A DNA stretch of 64,000 nt from G963422445 sp963422445 (GTDB lineage: Bacteria; Pseudomonadota; Alphaproteobacteria; Thalassobaculales; Thalassobaculaceae): assembly GCA_963422445.2 (NCBI GenBank), contig OY729512.2, positions 1,984,001 through 2,048,000 on the forward strand. Reading direction: 5' to 3'. The translations under genes and the position numbers were made by a program. A model generated the notes under the pieces. That model did no database searches. It was not told the DNA's origin and saw only the letters and a program-made list of their open reading frames with translations. Below, piece after piece: positions 47,777 to 57,229 of this stretch; positions within the stretch are counted from its first letter, which is position 1, and each line of letters starts with the position of its first letter.

Positions 47777-48703
47777 TCAGTCCTGGTGGGAATACAGCTT
47801 GGCGCCAGCGATTGGCAGTTCAGCTTGGAGGATCGTTCCGGTCGCCGATTCGGTAATGTACAGCGTTGCATTATCCGGACCGCCGAAAGCGATATTTGTG
47901 GTCATCAGGCCTTCGCAGGAGTGGATCCGATACAATGGTTGGCCAAGAGGATCGAAATGCCAGACGGTCCCGAGTCCGGCATGGGCGATGAGCAGACCGC
48001 CCTCCTGGTCCATGGCGAGGCCGTCCGGGCCGCTATTTCCTCCTGAGAGCTGGATATAGATGCCGACCTTGGTGGTTGTGCCGTCGGGCAGCAGTGGCAG
48101 GCGCCATGCGGCATTGCCGCGGGTCATGCCGACATACAGGATGTCCTCGGCCGGGCTCAGAACCAGGCCGTTCGGACTCGGGCCGTTTCCGACAAGGATC
48201 TGCAGGCGGCCATCAGGGGTGTAGCGGTAAACCCGGCCGGTTGGATCGTGCATGCCGGTCTGGCCCTGGTCGGTGAAATAGATTTCACCATTGGCCCCGA
48301 GGTGAAGATCGTTGCAGCCGCGGAAACTTTCCGACCAGCGATGGTCGATCACGGGTTCCACCGTTTCGCTGGCTGGGTCAACCCGCATGATGCCGTGCCG
48401 GTAATCGGCGATATACAGCAGGCCATTCTTGTGGACCTTCAATCCGTTTGGCCAGCCGTCATACTGCACCACGACCGTCCAGTCGCCATCCGGGCTGATC
48501 CGGAGGATTTCTCCGTAAGGGATGTTAACGACATAGAGGTTGCCGTTGCGGTCGAAGCTTGGCCCTTCCAGAAAACAGTCGACATCTTGTCCGGGGCGAT
48601 TGGCCGCGCCCCAGGCCGGACGACCACCGGGCCGGCGTAACCGGTCAGGTATTCGGGTAAAGACCGTGGTCTGGATATCAACGGGCGGTGGGTAGAACGA
48701 CAT
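47777..48703 (-). CDS. SMP-30/gluconolactonase/LRE family protein
   Basis: 308 residues, six-bladed beta-propeller of the SMP-30/gluconolactonase family. Metal-ligand contexts are visible: FLEGPSFDRNGNLYV (Glu), WPNGLKVHKNG, FRGCNDLHLGANGEIYFTDQ (Asn/Asp), PSPNGLVLSPAEDILYVG and GPDGLAMDQEGG (Asp). Likely a calcium- or zinc-dependent lactonase acting on sugar lactones or similar esters. Start set at ATG 48703 (MSFYPPPVD); a longer frame begins 11 codons upstream without better support. Confidence 0.85.
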   Translation of the reverse strand: MSFYPPPVDIQTTVFTRIPDRLRRPGGRPAWGAANRPGQDVDCFLEGPSFDRNGNLYVVNIPYGEILRISPDGDWTVVVQYDGWPNGLKVHKNGLLYIADYRHGIMRVDPASETVEPVIDHRWSESFRGCNDLHLGANGEIYFTDQGQTGMHDPTGRVYRYTPDGRLQILVGNGPSPNGLVLSPAEDILYVGMTRGNAAWRLPLLPDGTTTKVGIYIQLSGGNSGPDGLAMDQEGGLLIAHAGLGTVWHFDPLGQPLYRIHSCEGLMTTNIAFGGPDNATLYITESATGTILQAELPIAGAKLYSHQD

Positions 48704-48804
48704 CACTATTCCCTGCAAGGTCGTGGTGGGACACAATACAGGCGAGACAGATCGGGGTGCAAGGGACAGGCACGAATTTCCAGAGCAACACCGGGAGGCC
48801 GTTA

Positions 48805-49652
48805 GATAGTGTCGTCATGAGTGATGTTCATCTGTCCTATCTGTCGAACTCACTCGATGGTTTCTGGAGGCGACTCATGGGATTGGCTCATCGGCGTCAC
48901 GACATTTCGGACAGGGTCTGGCTGTTGCTGGAGCCTCATCTGCCTGGCCGGGCGGGAAGTTGGGGTGGAGTGGCACAGGATAATCGACGGTTCATTAAAT
49001 GCGGTCTTGCTGGATTCTGCGTACCGGCGCTCCCTGGCGTGATGTGCCGCCAGACTATGGAGACTGGAAAACTACCCATCGTCGGTTCTGTCGCTGGCGG
49101 GACAAGGGGCTCTGGGGGGCGTTGCTGGAGCCTCTGGTGGATGAGCCGGACGATGAGTGGCTGATGATTGACGCCAGTCATCTCAAGGTCCATCCCCATG
49201 CGAGCGGTGCGGTCGGCGGCAATCAGGCGATGGATCGCACAAAAGGGGGCTGAACACGACGCTGCACCTGGCTGTGGACGCGCATGGGATGCCGGTGCGG
49301 GTGTTGGTGACCGAGGGGACGGCAGCAGATTGCAGTCAAGCGGTCGAGCTGATTGAAGGGATAGATGCCGAGTCCTTGTTGGCGGACAAGGCCTATGACA
49401 CGAATGCCATCCTGTCTTATTGTGAGGAGCATGAAGTCATTCCAGCGGTTCCGCCGAAGCGCAACCGCAAGCACCCCAGAGCGTATGATGTCCCTCTCTA
49501 CCGACACCGGCATTTGGTGGAGAACGCCTTTCTGTAGCTCAAGCGCTGGCGTGGGATTGCCACGCGATACGCCAAGAATGCCGCATCGTTCCTTGCCGCG
49601 GTGCAGATCCGGTGTCTGGCGCTCTGGGCTGGCTTTTCGTGGCGACACTATC
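48805..49652 (+). mobile_element. IS5-family (IS427-like) tandem copy A, 848 bp
   Basis: Inverted ends GATAGTGTCG (left) and CGACACTATC (right), TA on each side. It shares a single TA (49653-49654) with copy B, so the two elements are directly tandem. Transposase broken by a frameshift near 48998, a TAG replacing a Trp codon near 49535 and loss of its stop. Confidence 0.85.
48877..49640 (+). pseudogene. IS5-family transposase, copy A
   Basis: N-terminal MGLAHRRHDISDRVWLLLEP, then frame changes. WILRTGAPWRDVPPDYGDWK and MIDASHLKVHPHASG (first Asp) are in a second frame from 48999, and after an AAAAGGGGG slip site LNTTLHLAVDAHGMPVRVLV, LLADKAYDTNAIL (second Asp). The HRHLVENAFL segment is cut by TAG. 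The AAAAGGGGG site resembles the programmed -1 frameshift of the IS427 group. Confidence 0.8.
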
Positions 49653-49654
49653 TA

Positions 49655-50499
49655 GATAGTGTCGCCACGAGTGATGTTTATCTGTCCTATCTGTCGAATT
49701 CACTCGATGGTTCTTGGAGGCGACTCATGGGATTGGCTCATCGGCGTCACGACATTTCGGACAGGGTCTGGCTGTTGTTGGAGCCTCATCTGCCTGGCCG
49801 AGCGGGACGTTGGGGTGGGGTGGCGCAGGATAATCGACGGTTCATTAATGCGATCTTCTGGATTCTGCGTACCGGCGCTCCCTGGCGTGATGTGCCGCCG
49901 GACTATGGAGACTGGAAAAATACCCATCGTCGGTTCTGTCGCTGGCGGGACAAGGGGCTCTGGGGGCGTTGCTGGAGCCTCTGGTGGATGAGCCGGACGA
50001 TGAGTGGCTGATGATTGACGCCAGTCATCTCAAGGTCCATCCCCATGCGAGCGGTGCGGTCGGCGGCAATCAGGCGATGGGTCGCACAAAAGGGGGCTGA
50101 ACACGACGCTGCACCTGGCTGTGGACGCGCATGGGATGCCGGTGCGGGTGTTGGTGACCGAGGGGACGGCAGCAGATTGCAGTCAAGCGGTCGAGCTGAT
50201 TGAAGGGATAGATGCCGAGTATTTGTTGGCGGACAAGGCCTATGATACGAATGCCATCCTGTCTTATTGTGAGGAGCATGAAGTCATTCCAGTGGTTCCG
50301 CCGAAGCGGAACCGCAAGCACCCCAGAGCGTATGATGTCCATCTCTACTGGCACCGGCATTTGGTGGAGAACGCGTTTCTGTGGCTCAAGCGTTGGCGTG
50401 GGATTGCCACGCGATACGCCAAGAATGCCGCATCGTTCCTCGCCGCGGTGCAGATTCGGTGTCTGGCGCTCTGGGCTGGTATTTCGTGACGACACTATC
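49655..50499 (+). mobile_element. IS5-family (IS427-like) tandem copy B, 845 bp
   Basis: Same ends as copy A, flanked by TA (49653-49654 and 50500-50501). Better preserved than copy A: only one extra frameshift, from five instead of six G in CTCTGGGGGCG near 49960. Confidence 0.85.
49727..50489 (+). pseudogene. IS5-family transposase, copy B
   Basis: MGLAHRRHDISDRVWLLLEP through FINAIFWILRTGAPWRDVPP in one frame; frameshift near 49960; MIDASHLKVHPHASGAVGGN up to the AAAAGGGGG slip site and stop at 50098-50100. In the -1 frame LNTTLHLAVDAHGMPVRVLV, LLADKAYDTNAIL and the intact Glu segment RHLVENAFLWLKRWRGIATR, stop TGA 50487-50489. One base away from a complete two-frame IS427-type transposase. 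Confidence 0.85.
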
Positions 50500-50851
50500 T
50501 AGGGAAGGTCTGATTTATTTCTCAGGAGTCTCTGAAAACCCTTGTCGGGCTCTGGAATCGACGATAATTCATTGATTTCTTGAAGTCCGAAATGCTTCAA
50601 ACAGGGGGCGATGGAGTTTCTCAGAGGTTCCTTAGTAGTGTGCTGCGGCTCGCAACTCAAACAAGCGTTCGGATGCCCGATTGGTGGATGCAGCGTGCGA
50701 CCTCTGAGCATGCCTCCCAATCGTGCATGCGTCATCGCGGACAGCGAGACCGTTGTCATGTTGCTGGCGGCGAAGCAACATCAGGCTTGGCACGAGCATG
50801 CAGAGCGTTTTGATACCAATTTCCCATGCGCTGTGTAAAGGCGCGTTTCCC
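50500..50851. other. Sequence between IS copy B and the group II intron; no gene recognised
   Basis: Short frames only. The left part contains GGGAAGGTCTGATTTATTTC, which resembles an IS5-type element end, so this may be another decayed element. Confidence 0.35.
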
Positions 50852-52213
50852 TGGTGCGTGCGAACCCCACCCGACACCTGTCGTTTCTGGTCGGTAGCAA
50901 CCGGGGTGGTTTGTGGAGATCAAGATATGGACTGACGCCCCTCTGTGGCGGAGGGCCGCGTGAGCGGTTCGGCGACCATGCAGGCCGGACCGTAAGTGAA
51001 TGCCGAACATGCTTCGAAACAGGCGATACGGAAGCCGCCCCTCGGGGACCAAGGGGAAGGCTGCCGACGGGTCGGGAAGAGACACGAGACAAGCACCGGT
51101 CCGTTTCCGCCGGGGGTATTGGCGCTGGCATGTGTGGACGATGGAAGACGTGGCAATACGGGACGCCCTGTCGATGACGCGCACGGGTCAACCGGCCCTG
51201 CGGCCAACCGGGCCGGCCGGGTGGTGGATGGGTCCGTAATCCCGGAGACGCCGGGTCATGCTGGTGGAGGACAAGGGACAGGGATGGTGGCGACTGACGA
51301 GAGTCTGGTAGGGCCTGCAAAGGTTCGGACCTTCCAGACCGTGCTACACGACAAAGCGAAGGGTGAACCCGAGTTCCGGTTTTACGCGATCGACAAGGTG
51401 TGGCGGACCGACATTCTGGCGGACGCCTGGAAGCAGGTCAGGCGCAACGGCGGCTTTGCCAGGGTTGATGGACAGACCGTCGAGACCATCGAAGCGTGTG
51501 GCGTTGAGCCGTGGCTCGGGGACATGTCGCGGGATCTGGGGAAGGGACCCTACGTACCGAATGCGGTGCGGCAGATGCTGCTCCCGAAGATACAACCCGG
51601 CAAGGTCCGGCCCCTTGGCATTCCTTGCATCAGGGATCGGGTGGCGCAGACATCGGCGATGCTTGTTCTGTCGCCGATAATCAAAGCCGATTTACAGCCC
51701 GAACAGTTCGCCTACAGGCCAGAGCGGAGTGCGCAGGACGCGGTAAAGCGTGTCCACAGCCTCCTGAACAGGGGTATGACGAAGGGTCGATTGCGACCTG
51801 TCCAACGATGTCGGCGAGATACTGCATGCCGAACTGATGACGAACATCGCCCGGCGCGTGAGCGACGGGCGGATGCTCACATTCATCAAGGCGTGGCTGG
51901 ACATGCTTGTCGAAGAGGACGACGGCAAGGGCAGAAAACGCCGCACGAACCGTGCCCGCGGGGAGCGGAAGGGATCCCCGCAAGGAGCCCCGATATCGTT
52001 GCTTCTCAGCACCCTCTCCATCCGTCGCTTCATGCCGGACTGGAAGGCACTGGGCCACGCCCGGCGTTCTGCGCGATCGTATGCTATGCGGACGACCTGT
52101 TCCTGCCTGGCAAGGCGCCGGCGGCAGACATGCCGGCGGTGCTCAAGCGGATGATGGGACAGCTGCGGAGACCGGTCAACGAGAACACATTGGGGACGAC
52201 CAACATAACGTAA
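50852..52213 (+). mobile_element. Group II intron, 5' end intact, 3' end missing
   Basis: Begins with GTGCGTGCGAACCCCACCCG, the GTGYG start of bacterial group II introns, followed by about 430 bases of structured non-coding sequence (domains I-III) and an intron-encoded reverse transcriptase. The coding part stops at 52213 without the maturase C-terminus, and domains V-VI are absent before IS copy 3 begins at 52228. Confidence 0.75.
51284..52213 (+). pseudogene. Group II intron reverse transcriptase/maturase, truncated
   Basis: Start MVATDESLVGPAKVRTFQTV, then RNGGFARVDGQTVETIEACG, VRPLGIPCIRDRVAQTSAML, and LQPEQFAYRPERSAQDAVKR (RT domains 0-3). A frameshift near 51790 (DLSNDVGEILHAELM in the next frames), then RKGSPQGAPISLLLS, another frameshift, and the catalytic CYADDLF (YADD) near 52080. 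Ends shortly after; thumb/X and endonuclease domains are missing. Confidence 0.8.
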
Positions 52214-52227
52214 AAGGTCATATAATG

Positions 52228-53544
52228 GAGCTTCTTGCAAAATTGCCGGCCCGACCGGTTTTTTGCCTTCTCGAGGCTGATTTTGTTGTCGAGGGCCTGG
52301 GTTTCGGGCCATCTCGTGGTATGTTGTGTTTCCACAACAACAAGATACCGAGGAGGTGACCCCGATGACCCTTGGCTCGACCCTATCCGATCTCTGGCAC
52401 CGATTTCAAGGGGAACTTTTCCCTGCGTTGGCCGAGGCGGTCGGTCCTCTCCTGGAGACGCACAAGCGTTTCGTGACAGCTCTCGATCTCGTCAAGGTGG
52501 AGGGCTTCGTCGATGGGGTGTGGACCGGTCCGGGTCGGCCCCGGGAGGATCGCCAGGCGCTGGCCCATGGCTTCATCGCCAAGGCGGTGTGGGGTCTGCC
52601 GACGCCCCGCCACCTGATCGACAGGCTCAAGGTGGACCCGACGTTGCGCCGGCTGTGCGGCGGGTCGCGTATCGCGGAGATCCCGCGTGAAGCGACGTTT
52701 TCGCGGGCGTTTGCCGAATTTTCGCAGTCCCGTCTTCCGGAGAGGATGCACGCGGCTCTGGTTGCAGAGACACTGGGCGACGCGCTCATCGGCCACGTCT
52801 CCCGGGACTCGACGGCCATCGAGGCCCGGGAGACGCCGGCCCCGAAGCCGAAGGCCAGGACGCCGAACCGCAAGCGCGGCCGGCTCCGCAAGGGCGCGGA
52901 GAGGACGAAGGAGCCTGGGCGTCTCGAACGGCAAGCGAACGGGATGGATCTCGATGAGAGGCTCGACGCGCTGCCGAAGGTCTGCGATCACGGGGTAAAG
53001 AAGGCTGCCAAGGGGGGCCTGGAGGCCTGCGCGGTTACAAGCTGCCTATCGACACAGCAGACTGCGGGGTGCCGCTGAGTACCGTCCTCACCTTGGCAAC
53101 GGCTTGGCCATGTTCCGATCATCGATGTCAATCCGCGCCGGGACAAGGACCTCAAGGAGGAGCGAGACCGGGAGGCCCGGGCCCGGCGTGCAATAGGCCC
53201 TGTCGATTCCGAGACCGTGCGGTTCCGGATCCGGTCCGGTGTCGAGAGGACCAACGCCCGCCATCTCATGTTCGGCATCCTGGCCCTGGCGGCTGACCCG
53301 TTGATACGTCTCGCCGCCCCATAGCGCGGCTCCGACAACGCATGCCGACCCTTCACGGCCCTCTCGAAGAGAGGGACCCGGAGGGGCGTGTCCCGATGTC
53401 CACAAAGGTTCCTGTTTGTTCTCATCGTCTCTGATGAGACACCGCGAATCCATGGAGTCCGACCTCCAGGTGCAGAGGTGACCGGGATCAACCGACCGAT
53501 CCGGCCTCACCGGACCCTAGGGACAGGAATTTTGCAAGAGGTTC
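52228..53544 (+). mobile_element. IS copy 3 (IS4/IS5-superfamily), internally deleted
   Basis: Same ends as copies 1 and 2, perfect 4-bp duplication AATG (52224-52227 and 53545-53548). 180 bases shorter than the full element because of two deletions in the catalytic half. Confidence 0.9.
52365..53324 (+). pseudogene. Transposase of IS copy 3
   Basis: ATG 52365. N-terminal half as in copy 1 up to LDERLDALPKVCDHG. Then a frameshift at the G-run, a deletion of about 125 bases after PLSTVLT and one of about 60 bases after GVERTNAR, removing a catalytic Asp and part of the Glu region. Inactive. Confidence 0.85.
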
Positions 53545-53548
53545 AATG

Positions 53549-53749
53549 GAAAAAATTTATGATCAGGTTATAGCGTAGCACTTCACACGATATGGTAGCG
53601 AAATAAAAATACGTTGCTTCAATTTTTGAAACAGAACATCACAATTAGATAAAGTCTTTCGGGTCGAATTCACATATAATGATTGCGAATAAAATCGTAG
53701 AGACAGGCGGCACGATACTGATGTATTGAGAACGGTGTTTCCGTGGTGG
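53549..53749. other. Short AT-rich spacer
   Basis: AT-rich sequence between IS copy 3 and the end of the alpha/beta hydrolase gene. No gene recognised. Confidence 0.4.
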
Positions 53750-55000
53750 TCAATTGGGTGGAATATCTTTTGTCTCGGACTCGATTTGTGTGAGAACAGG
53801 CAACAGATAGCGACGAAAGGCTGCGGGATTTTCGGACATCGGAAAATGACCGACACCGCGCATGACCTCGAAATACCTAGCACCGACAAGGTCGGCGAGT
53901 TCACGGCCCATTTCCGGTGTTGCCGAAGCATCGTAGTCGCCGCTCAGGAGATAAAGCGGGCAGGGGGAGTCACGCAGCTGCTCCGCGAGACCGTTTCTGA
54001 GGTCGCCATCAGTAAAATAATAATGAAGATCGCCCAGGAATACACCTGGTCCACCCTGCATATAATGCCACATCGTTTCCCAGCGTTCGGTCGGCGGTGA
54101 TTGTGGCGCGATCATTCCGGCCATGGATGCACCAGCGGTTTTGGGCCCGTGAATGTCGGGGCGATGTAGCACCATATCAGGTGCAGGATCCCCGAGACTG
54201 CGGTCTTCCGCATAGAGGGCCGATTGCAGTCCGATTGCGGCCCGGAAACGATTGCCGTACTGCAAGGCAAGGTGCAACACCACGCGGCCGCCAATCGAGC
54301 ATCCAAGAACTACCTGCCGTTCGAGGCCGAGCACCTCGACCACGGCCATGACGATTGCAACATACCGATCAGTCGTGAGTTGGTAAACATCCGTCTGGAA
54401 CCCAGATGGTGGCGAGGACTTTCCGTGCCAAGGCAGATCGAATGCGATGATCCGGAACCTGCTGGTGATCTCGGGATCGTTAAGGAGATGCCGATACTGA
54501 CGCCCGTCGCTGCCGGCTGTGTGCAGACAGAGAAGCGGTGTGCCGACGCCAGCCTCCTCGAAATACACCCGATGTGGCCGGCCTCCGATGGAAAGGCGGA
54601 GATAATGTCCGGTCACCGGTTCGATTCCTGTCGGCATGGCGTCACCGGAGCCCGACTCCGTGATGCCGAGACTGGAAAACAGCATTTCCAGCAACAACAA
54701 ATGCTGGTTGAACTTCACCATATCGCCGGTGACGATCAGGTTCCGTGTTCGCCGCATGGTCGAAAGACACTGGAATCCGGGTGCTGGTTCGGGCTTGCGC
54801 AACTCGGTCCAGGCTTCTGGCGTCGCGTGCAGCGTGATGTCGGCCCTGTCGTGGAACGCCGACAGGGTCGCGCCCTGGCCGTCGACTGTAAGAGTGGCGG
54901 AAGATTCACCCGAACTGAGCGCGACAGTGAGGGGACCGAAGCGGCAATGCAGCCTGCAGTTCTCATTTGCATGAGCGCGATCAAGGACATAATTGAACAT
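53750..55000 (-). CDS. Alpha/beta hydrolase with an N-terminal SCP2-like segment
   Basis: 416 residues. About 1-125 (LTVALSSGESSATLTVDGQG, LHATPEAWTELRKPEPAPGF) look like a small SCP2/sterol-carrier-like domain. From about 140 it is an alpha/beta hydrolase: oxyanion-hole strand LLCLHTAGSDGRQY, nucleophile S235 in VLGCSIGGRV, YLLSGDYDASATPEM (acid) and MRGVGHFPMSENP (His). No signal peptide or membrane segment. Substrate unknown; C-C hydrolases and esterases of lipid or aromatic catabolism have this core. The nearest neighbours are mobile elements. Confidence 0.8.
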   Translation of the reverse strand: MFNYVLDRAHANENCRLHCRFGPLTVALSSGESSATLTVDGQGATLSAFHDRADITLHATPEAWTELRKPEPAPGFQCLSTMRRTRNLIVTGDMVKFNQHLLLLEMLFSSLGITESGSGDAMPTGIEPVTGHYLRLSIGGRPHRVYFEEAGVGTPLLCLHTAGSDGRQYRHLLNDPEITSRFRIIAFDLPWHGKSSPPSGFQTDVYQLTTDRYVAIVMAVVEVLGLERQVVLGCSIGGRVVLHLALQYGNRFRAAIGLQSALYAEDRSLGDPAPDMVLHRPDIHGPKTAGASMAGMIAPQSPPTERWETMWHYMQGGPGVFLGDLHYYFTDGDLRNGLAEQLRDSPCPLYLLSGDYDASATPEMGRELADLVGARYFEVMRGVGHFPMSENPAAFRRYLLPVLTQIESETKDIPPN

Positions 55001-55340
55001 CGCTTTTCATACTCTAGGACGATGCTGCGGTCTGGCAGCTGGTGTCGCGAACCTTCGGTATTGAAGCACGGTCGTGCAGTCGGTGTGAAGCGGCGGGCCG
55101 TGATCCACGGTAAATTCGTTCTGATTTTTGTCTCTGGTTCGGGGTCTTCAATTGCGGATTGGCCGGTTTCGCTGGCGTTCCTTCAACGTTTGGGCGGCGG
55201 ATTTGGCTGCCATCGCGCCGCGCTATAGCGATCCGCCTGGACGCGCGAGGCGAGGACGGTGTGATCCGGGCATGACCCCTCGCCCCCGTGTGGCGAGGGT
55301 TGGGTTGGCGAGGAGGGGTGGACGCGGCCCGGAGGAGCGG
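55001..55340. other. Intergenic region upstream of the alpha/beta hydrolase
   Basis: Probable promoter region of the hydrolase (minus) on the left and the non-coding end of the ISAs1 element on the right. No gene recognised. Confidence 0.4.
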
Positions 55341-56488
55341 TCAGCCGGGTGCTGGCTGCAGGGCGGCGTTGTTGGTCATTTTCAGGAAGTCGAGGACGCG
55401 GCGCGGGTTCCTGGCCAGATTGCGCATGGTCTGGGCGACGGCGCGCCCGCGCCCCTTGATGAGACCGATAGCGAAGCGCCGCAGCCGGGTCATGGTCTCC
55501 GGGCCGTTCCCGGTGCGGATGCGGCTTCGATTCTCCTCGAAGCTCCCGTTGAGGATGTGGTGCATCGCCTTGATCGTCCAGAGCCCGCGATTGAGGGTGA
55601 GGAGGCGTTCCGGGGATGCGGCCTGCGCACTCAGCCTGGTGACCCCGTAGGCCGTCTCGCGGCGGCGCTTGCCGGACGTGACCGCGACGGTTTCGCGGCG
55701 CAGGGCGAAGACCTGTCCGACGCCGGGGAAGTTGAGGTCGCTGGAGATCCGGATGGAGCGCCGCTCGCGGCGACCGTGCTCGGGCTTTGGGCTCTGGTCC
55801 GTGAAGTCCGGCGCGCGCCGGAGGCGGATATCGTCATGCAGGTTCGGCTGGTTGCCCTTGACGGTGAACAGAGAGTCGGCGCCGCGACCGAGCAGATCCT
55901 TGGCCAGCGCGCGCTGGATGAGCAGGGCCTCGGCGGTGACGGTGCGACCCGCGATGTCGGGCACCGTCTCGAGCCGGGGGATGACGGTGCCGATCTCGTT
56001 GGTGCGCTTCTCCCCTTCGTCGGCGTCGGGCCTCATGCCGACTTTTTTTGCCCCCAGGGCGCTTTGGTGTCGTGGCCTGTGATGCCGGGCACATGAGCCT
56101 GTTTGCCATCGTCATCGATGGCGCCGTGGAGGGTGTTGCCGTCGATGGCCAGGGCACTGTCGTCTGGGCCATGGGCCTGGTGCCGGGCCCTCAGGGCGGC
56201 GTCGATCTGGACCGGATCGACGCGGATCAGCAGGCGGCGCATCGCCGAGAGGCTGGGCGGGCGGTATTGGCCGTCGCGGCGGCGCACGCGGAAGCGCTGC
56301 AGCATCTTGGGGCTGAGATCGTCGACCCCTTCGCTGATCGCCTTGTCGCCGCGCATGCCGCACAGGGTCGCGGCGCTGGCCAAGGCCAGCACCGTAGGCA
56401 GGGTATGGCGGCGGCGGGAATCGTCGATGCCCTGTAAGACCACGGGGAGGGATCGCATCTGTGCGGTGCTCAGCGTCATCTTGGGCAC
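55341..56488 (-). pseudogene. ISAs1-family transposase (one frameshift)
   Basis: The minus strand from 56488 reads MPKMTLSTAQMRSLPVVLQG, LASAATLCGMRGDKAISEGV, and ALAIDGNTLHGAIDDDGKQA (first Asp) to 56033. After an A7 run the second frame continues EKRTNEIGTVIPRLETVPDI, DLLGRGADSLFTVKGNQPNL, TAYGVTRLSAQAA, and NRGLWTIKAMHHILNGSFEE (Glu region), stop at 55341. This is the ISAs1 DDE_Tnp_1-associated architecture. A single change at the poly-A run would restore it, so programmed slippage is also possible. Confidence 0.85.
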
Positions 56489-57113
56489 TCCATGTCACAG
56501 GCGGGGGTCGAGATCGGCGGCGCGCAACCGGAGCCGCGCGCCCCGGCACAGGGGGTGAAGGAACACCAGCCTGGGTCGCGCCGGCGCGCTGTAGCCGTGG
56601 TCCTCACGGCCGAAGCCGCGGGGCCCTCGACCTCGATCCAGTTGGCGGCACGGTAGACCGTGCCCCGGAAGCGCGCCGGGTCGACGAAGGTCTCCGCCGG
56701 GAGCACGTCGTGACCGAAGCGGGTCGGCCAGTCGCTCACCAGACGGCGCGCGCAACAACGAGAGCACCCGCGAGCCGAGGTTGCGCTCACCGCCGGGGAG
56801 GATCAGGACGCGCGCGTTGGTGCTGACAAGGTGCAGACGGCCGAACGGGACGCCACGGCTCCAGCCGATCCAGCGGTCGCGCGCCCCGCACTTCAGCGCC
56901 GGCGCCGAGAACACCAGAAGCGCCTGCCATCGCCCTCGATGGTGCGCGACATAGCGCACGGTCTCGCCCATCCCAGACACCGCGCCGAGATCGTGGTGCG
57001 CCTGCGTCACGTCGCGGAAGCGGGCCTCGTCCGCCGCCGCCACGATGTCGACGGCCACCTCCGAAAGAACCACCACGGCGCCCTCGCCCCAACGGTTGCC
57101 TCACGGCTCTCAT
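56476..57113 (-). pseudogene. DruA/DUF4338 domain upstream of the ISAs1 transposase
   Basis: Minus strand: TQAHHDLGAVSGMGETVRYV, KCGARDRWIGWSRGV, ARVLILPGGERNLGSRVLSL in one frame. After a frameshift near 56770, SDWPTRFGHDVLPAETFVDP and ARFRGTVYRAANWIEVEG, then LVFLHPLCRGARLRLRA. These are the DUF4338 landmarks (NLxSHVLxL, GTxYRAANW, VFVRPL). It lies directly upstream of and in the same direction as the ISAs1 transposase and was probably part of the same element. Confidence 0.75.
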
Positions 57114-57229
57114 ATCAGGACGTGGGGAAGAACTCGACTATCTCAGGCAACTCCCTGGCAAAGCCGGCAAAAGGTCGAAATACAAATCCGCCCTGCCGTG
57201 ATCACGCACGACTATGATCTACCAGGATG

